From positions 5,463,443-5,527,442 of the forward strand of contig NC_040018.1 in assembly GCF_000972845.2 (NCBI RefSeq): 64,000 nucleotides of DNA, written 5' to 3'. The notes below the pieces were generated by a model that saw nothing but the letters and a program-made list of their open reading frames with translations, had not been told where the DNA came from and made no database searches. The position numbers were made by a program, and so were the translations under genes. Positions 57,951-64,000 of this stretch are shown here, one piece after another. Every line of letters begins with the position of its first letter. Position 1 is the first letter of the stretch. Source of the stretch: Larimichthys crocea (lineage: Eukaryota > Chordata > Actinopteri > Sciaenidae).

Positions 57951-59379
57951 TCTTCACTTGCTATAGCTGTCTCATTTAGATTGACTCACCTAGGTCAACA
58001 CGATGATGCTATCTGTGAGAAATTTGCAATCCAAAAATGTACATGTTAGGCGGTCACATGAGTTCAAAGTTAATGAGAAGTTAGTCGGTTCCAGAAACGT
58101 CCTTTCATAATGCTCTAAAAGTAGATGATCTCCTTTTTGCATGTAATAGCTGCACACTGAAAACAGAACAGCAAAGACAAATAGTGTTTAATTACGGTGA
58201 ACCAATGTCTATTTGTCTAGGACAAAATAAAACCCAGAAAGTGTTTAGGTCAGTGTATCCCCATAAAACTTCTTTGAGAAGAGTACAATAAAGTGCACAC
58301 CTGTGTCCAATTACCTGTCACAAATATATGCAATAGTAAAAATATTACAAAAAATATTACGTTTTACTCTTTAGGTGTGGTAGAACAGAAGGGAGAAAAG
58401 AAGAAATGGCAAAATATTACCTGATGGAGCGGCATGCAAAATAATTTTGCAAGCTATTGTAGGGACAATGGAGACAACATTGGAGGTACATACTTCTCTG
58501 AAATACTATGACATTGACAGAGGCTGACTGTCTGTCCAGGGCCACCACTTGCAGATCAGAGTTTTGCATTTTCAGTACCTTGAGGATAATTTGACCTATA
58601 GTAGAGAAATCTGATTTCTTATTCATTGACCTATTTTCCAGTCAGCTTGGATTCCCATGATTGGCTTGAAGTGCGTCTCACTTATATATCTAAATGTAGT
58701 TGCCTTGAAATGAACCAAAAGATCAGTCATTTTGAATATCTAGGTAATGGTTCCAGTGACTTGTAAAGTAAACCTTGGGAGTGATGGAATTAGGATCAAA
58801 CAAAAACAATGAAAGGTGTAAGAGGATTTTGCTGACTTACCATATTCTTTTGAACCATCCAAGCTACTGGAAACTTTTAATATAAATATGCATTTTAGTA
58901 TTATACAGAGATCTCTTGATCACTAATGCATGTTATGCAGTTTTTTTTCACAACTTGCCAGGCCCCTAGCAGTTATCAACCACCGGCTTCCTCCAGTCTC
59001 TTCTCTGCTTTCAACAGATCTTCAAGGTGCTGTGGCACATCATACCTGTGGAATTTTCCCCTTCAATCAAAACAGGCCTCTGTTGGCAGATGAGATAAGA
59101 AAACATGAGCTAAACCCCATGAGATCGCATTGGGTGTTCTCTGCCAGTACCCAACTTGAATTGCTGATATGTATGCTAAGTTTTGGTGATGGTTATACTT
59201 CACACTTTATTCAGGTCATAAGCAGAACTGAAAATCTAAACTATACCAGCAGCTTCAGAGAACAATGGATATGAGGTGATGGACAAAAGAAAGGGCCTTA
59301 CTGATACATATGGCTATGCTACATTAGCCCTCTATCATGTCATGGCCCCTCCAGGCCTCAGTTTTCTTAGATAAATGAT
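57951..59379. other. Intergenic DNA, nothing recognised
   Basis: A 114-codon plus-strand frame at 58930-59274 has no domain, and the reverse strand is broken by stops. No nameable repeat. Confidence 0.4.
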
Positions 59380-59665
59380 CTTTCTGATTGCATCTGTAAT
59401 TTCCATGCACTAAGTTAGCATGTTATCTAATATTATTTCCTTGTCCATAGTAATTGGCTAATAATTAAGTCTGAGATTTTGAGCATCACTATCTTGATGC
59501 CCTTGATCCCCTTGATTTTCTTTTAATTGGGACCTCCAGGATTGCAGGGCCATCTTTCCGTGAAGCTAACAGCTTCATAGCAGATTTTGCAATGGAATTA
59601 TTAAGGGGTTAGTCAGACATAATTAAGCTAATCCATCTTGTTAAGAATAACACTGTCTGAACAAA
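59380..59665. promoter_or_regulatory. Candidate conserved non-coding element (enhancer-like)
   Basis: A dense run of homeodomain cores (AGTAATTGGCTAATAATTAAG, TTTTAATTGGGACC, CATAATTAAGCTAATCC) is interspersed with TGATTGCATCTG and GGACCTCCAGGATTGCAGGG in non-repetitive sequence. It is the most enhancer-like stretch I see in the desert. Inference only. Confidence 0.3.
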
Positions 59666-62149
59666 TGTCAGCTGCATTGTTTTTTTTATTTTTTTTTATA
59701 GATAAAATACTTTAAATTATTCTTCAGGTGGTTTGAGAGACTAGCAGGAACCCCACAACGCTTTTTCTTCCACTTCCTTTCATGTTCAGTCCTATGTACA
59801 GAACAGAATCTCTACAGAAAATCTGACGTTTTTTCCCCCCCAAATCACTATGTGGAGAATGTCATCATGGGAATAGTCTGGTACTCAGAAATTCACAGAC
59901 TGCTGACTCAACACCTGCTTTCTCCAAAGCCGCATGTCAACAAAACTGTCATTTTAAAGCTGAGAACTTGGCTTGTATTCAAATGTAGCCTCATGATTAA
60001 TGAATGCTTTCTCGTGCTTGAGTCACAAATGCCTGCAATGCAATCACATCATTGGCAGAATAAATCATCTTAGTATGTGTGTAAATTTCAATTAACAGTT
60101 CAAATAACTGAAGAATCTATTTCATCAGAATGTTTACTTAACATCTCTAAATACTTTCTGTCATTTTAGCTGCAAGGCTCCACGTGACGTGAACATCAAC
60201 AACAATAAATTACATTTATTTAGCCAATGTGTTCATCGATTTACAATATCTCCATTCAACCATCTGGATTCAACCCTGAAATTGCAAGCATCCTGCAGGT
60301 ACTGTACATCACTTTCCTAGAGTGCACGCATTATAGGATTTGGTGTGCCACAAAGGAAGTGCTTGTTGGCTTGGAGAAGAGCATCTGAAGCCCTCCTACC
60401 TCTACATCTTTTCAGTCCGCAAAGTGCAGCGCAGTGTCACAGTTTTTGTAACCTTCCAAAATTATTCGATAAGTATGCCCACTATTTGCCAGGTGGGGAA
60501 GCATGCAGGATTTAAATTTCACTTCCAAGTACTTGTTTTTCATTCTTCGCATAACTACTTCTGTCATCTATTGTGTGTATAAGCAAAAGCAGCACCGTGA
60601 ATGCCTTTGGGAAGAGACTGTCCAAACGTTTGCAGTTATCCCTATTTTGTATGATTCATTGCATTTGGCCCTGTTTATGACAACAGGCCTTTCACTGCAG
60701 CCCTTCAGAAAGGGTAAACACTCTTCCCTTCAGATGCATTCAGACGACAATTCATGCGCAGTAATTTGTTTGAAGCATAGTAAACCCTTCTTAGGCAGGT
60801 ATGTAAACAAGGACTGACCTTGGTTAATGTTGGAATCCATTGTAATCAAAAGGGTCATGTATGAGGACTGAGGCAGAAGCGTCTGTAGCAATAACTTCCT
60901 TAGTTTTTCTAGTTTTAGCCAACCTTTTTTTAGCCACAGTCTTTGAATCCTGAGATGGACACTGAAGTGCCACAGGAGTTCTTTGATAAGTTTCTGCCAA
61001 AACTACTGTGAAGACTCTTTTGTAACTGACAGGAACTCAAGTATAAAACTTGCTCCTAGGGGCAGCAACAAACAGGAAACATTTCACAGCCACCTTTCTT
61101 GACACTCGAGAATGACTGGAGGATTGCTTCAAGGACTGTATTGGCATAATAATTAGTAGGGTGACTAAGAGAAAAAAAACAGAATGCCTTATGGCTAATT
61201 GAAATTTTATATTCAACTCTAAAATCATAAATGCAACTTGTTTTTGGTCCCATTTTTCATTAAATTGATGTAAAATATCTAAGACTCTAAGAGGTTTATT
61301 TTTCTTAAATGTTCTTACAAATTTGTTAAGGTCTGTGTTGGTGAGCCCATTGTTAAGATTATCAATCTACCCAGCTGGTGTGGCATATCTTATACTGATT
61401 AAACAGCATGACTATGACAGGTATGCCACAGAGATTTTTATCTTGGAAAAAAAAAGGTACTGAACTCTGGCTGTTTCACATAGGGATTCAGATACCCTGA
61501 TATTGCACAAACTTGCACTACTGTGGTATAAATTACTGCAATTTTTAATGAAGTGCACACTACCTGACATAAGCATGCACTGTTGGTTTTCACTTTACAT
61601 TTCCATAAAACTACAATTTCTAAAAATGCAGGTTTAAATGCATCCAAAATACATTGAAGTTAGGAGATAAAAAGAAAGCAGGTGTAAGGCTGCTACCAAC
61701 GTGTTCCGAGAGTTGCAAATAGAAACTCATGAAATATGGATAGTCTGGATTGTAGATGAGGAACAAGCAACACCAGATGCCATTAATTTGCTGTGACGAA
61801 ACTATCAATAGTAATAACAGCAACTGCATAAATTATTCCTCGGCTTTCCATGGTATCGCTAAAAAGTAGGACAGGAAACATGGAAGCATGATTATGCAAT
61901 ATAAAAGACAGTGGCACAAGAGGTGACATAGATACATCTCTTTCTCATACTGTATGTTTTAGGATGTCCTGCATCACATTATATCAGAAATAAATACTCT
62001 TGGAAATATGACTTGATAAAAAAGTAGTTTATTGGCCTTGGGGAAATTGTTGTTTTTTTCTTATCCACATGAATAAATGATTTTATTACCATAACTAAAC
62101 TATATATAAACTATTATCTAAATAATGTCGTTGAGCCACCTGTTAGCAT
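59666..62149. other. Intergenic DNA, nothing firmly recognised
   Basis: Poly-T near 59680-59698. The phrase TTTATTGGCCTTGGGGAAATTG at 62027-62049 resembles the 3' end of some fish retroelements, weakly. No gene. Confidence 0.4.
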
Positions 62150-62375
62150 CTGTTACTTCAGACCTTGCCATTCCTGTCCTGCCCACCCCAATGCCAATCT
62201 CCTGATCCTCCACCTGGCTGCACACCTACTTACCTCCCCCCATCCCCACACTACAGTATATATACCAGTAACCCAGTAGCTGTAGTTATTTGTCTTTTAT
62301 GCTCAGTAGCCAGAGTGGTCCATTCTTTCTGTTTTGTGAATTTGCCTCCCTGTCTAACTGATTTTAACCTCTGAT
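62150..62375 (+). mobile_element. Possible LTR relic
   Basis: Pyrimidine-rich leader (CCATTCCTGTCCTGCCCACC), CCACCTGGCTGCACACCTAC, then a TATA-like ACAGTATATATACCAGTAAC followed by TTATGCTCAGTAGCCAG and TTGCCTCCCTGTC. This resembles the U3-R part of a fish LTR. No termini or target duplication found, so the call is tentative. Confidence 0.35.
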
Positions 62376-64000
62376 AGTTTGGGGTTTGGGGGGTGGGGAG
62401 GTTGTCTGGCTGATGTCTGTTGACTTATATAATAGGTAATATGTAAGAATTAAGCTCAGTTTGGAGCTTTTTTAGCTGTTCATTGTTTGTTCCAGATGTT
62501 CCAGATGACATGTTCTGATAAACTGCCCCACGCCTGAACACACACAATGCAAAAACACTGAAAACTGGCGTCGCATGTGATTAAATATGAAATCTCTTAA
62601 ACATTTAAAACAGGTGCGTGGTCTGACAGTTCTGGTTATGACTGTTTGTAATATTTTCCTTTTAAGGAGAAGAGAAGTTGCACTCTCTCTCTCTTGTCAA
62701 GCTTTCCAGTACGAGACTTTGGGACGAGTAAAGATGGATTCTCTCTTTTCTCCATTGTGCTATCACTGATTAACAGATATTGGCTTTTGGAAGAGGTCAA
62801 CAGTCAAACTAAATACCAAACCTAAATTAAATAAATCAACCAGTTAAATACAATATATTTTCCTCACACACACATTGATGCATCCGATGAGCTACTGGAA
62901 TCACAGTCCAGCTTTGCAACACACTGTAGTATCTGCAATCAAAAGATAATTGGGAGCCTCTGGAGCTAACAAATCAAATCCACCATCAATTTCCATATCT
63001 CCCTTCTCCCTTACTTTTATGCTTCATACTTGGCCACCCCGATAAATTTATACACAATTCTACAACACGGATGCAGTAACAAAGCAATGACACCCTCCCA
63101 CTTTTTTTTTTTTGTCTCTTTCTCCAATGTTTCCTCAACAAGATCAGAGAAGATTTTGAAAGCGCTGTGATTATTTATAATTTATGTTGTCTTTTTAATT
63201 AGAAATCCATATTCACACAAGGAATAGCTGCACAGTAAGACTCATAAATGTTGACACAAACATTTAATGAATAGAAAAGAAGCATATACTGTATTTCACA
63301 CCACCAATTTGACATGAAAAGCATTTTTCCTGTGCAGATCTCATTAACACCTTCTCAAATATGCGTACATTGTACATGAGGGTTATATACTGTCTCTCTG
63401 ATCAGTTACTGTGGCTCTGTACAAATCTTGTAAACGCCTGTCTATAGATTGCCCACACTCCAATACAATCCATCTTTGTGTTTGTCACATGTACCGACGA
63501 GGTAAACAGTGTGCCTTGTTTTGAATTCTAATGTGTCCTTTACCATCTCTGCACAAATCCATACAACCTCTTGAAAGACTCCTGAAGACGCCTGACACTG
63601 TATCCAATAACAGCCAATTCCAATATCCAAAGGTAGAGGTGCAATAACAAATCAAATGTCATTTCTCCCTGATGTTATGGGTTAGAATATTTCTTCATTT
63701 TCCTGATTTGAAATTCCAAACTTTGGATTCTCGAAGGAGAAAATGTGCCTGTTTGAGTGCGGTCACGCTCAGCATGCAGTAGACGGCGAGAAAGATGATA
63801 TTGCGACTGGAAATCAAAACCAATTACAGCGTTAGGGTATTGGTTTTGGGGTTTCACAGGTGGCAGCAGCGAGCGGGGAAAAGGTGGCAAAAAAAAAAAA
63901 AAAAAGCGGCCGGATGGAGGGATTCGACTGATGATGTAGATGGCGGAGGAGGAGGAGGGAGTGAGCTCCTAGAAGCGTCTGTGAAAATCAGTGGCCCCCT
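62376..64000. other. Intergenic DNA to window end; G/C-rich last 120 bp
   Basis: Mostly A/T-rich with no gene seen. From about 63850 the sequence becomes purine- and G/C-rich (GTGGCAGCAGCGAGCGGGG, a poly-A run, GGCGGAGGAGGAGGAGGGAG). It could be the edge of a promoter or exon outside the window. A short ATG frame at 63940-63972 is only 10 codons long and is not called. Confidence 0.4.

Noticed and set aside
58930..59274. 114-codon plus-strand frame as a gene
   Set aside because: No recognisable domain, no splice or poly(A) context, and surrounding sequence looks intergenic.

Overview
This window is vertebrate nuclear DNA, almost certainly from a teleost fish. Two things point there. The only recognisable protein-coding gene matches vertebrate CHST1 along its whole length. 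The rest of the window carries decayed elements of types that are abundant in fish genomes (pogo-like, Tc1-like and hAT elements, a CR1/L2/Rex1-type LINE, Ty3/gypsy-like LTRs, and several short interspersed families). The species cannot be named from the sequence alone.

Layout. Positions 1-4160 are upstream flank with a pogo/Tigger-like MITE (682-964), an internally deleted Tc1-like transposon (1811-2720), an interspersed repeat (2968-3320) and long TG/GA simple repeats. Positions 4167-8467 are the chst1 locus: a TATA-like box near 4167, a predicted 5' non-coding exon ending at a splice donor at 4466/4467, a 1.7 kb intron, an acceptor at 6198/6199, and a single coding exon at 6245-7531 encoding a 428-residue Golgi keratan sulfate Gal-6-O-sulfotransferase. 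A 3' UTR with candidate poly(A) signals follows. The predicted leader carries upstream ORFs, one of which runs through the predicted splice junction.

Positions 8468-64000 form a gene desert of more than 55 kb with no coding sequence I can support. It holds a hAT MITE with an 8-bp target-site duplication (13488-13831), three solo LTRs or LTR-like elements with short target duplications (31771-32178, 43519-44018, 56010-56629), a 5'-truncated LINE (36669-37353), fragments of Tc1 transposase and of LINE reverse transcriptase, several recurring short families, a 46-bp tandem duplication, and a near-perfect 27-bp-arm inverted repeat (23809-23863). Several A/T-rich stretches dense in homeodomain-like core motifs are candidate conserved non-coding elements; that is inference only.

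I found no CRISPR array, operon, phage, toxin system or clearly new biological system. The observations most worth following are the spliced upstream ORF of chst1, the sharply bounded LTRs, the inverted repeat, and the possible enhancers in the desert.
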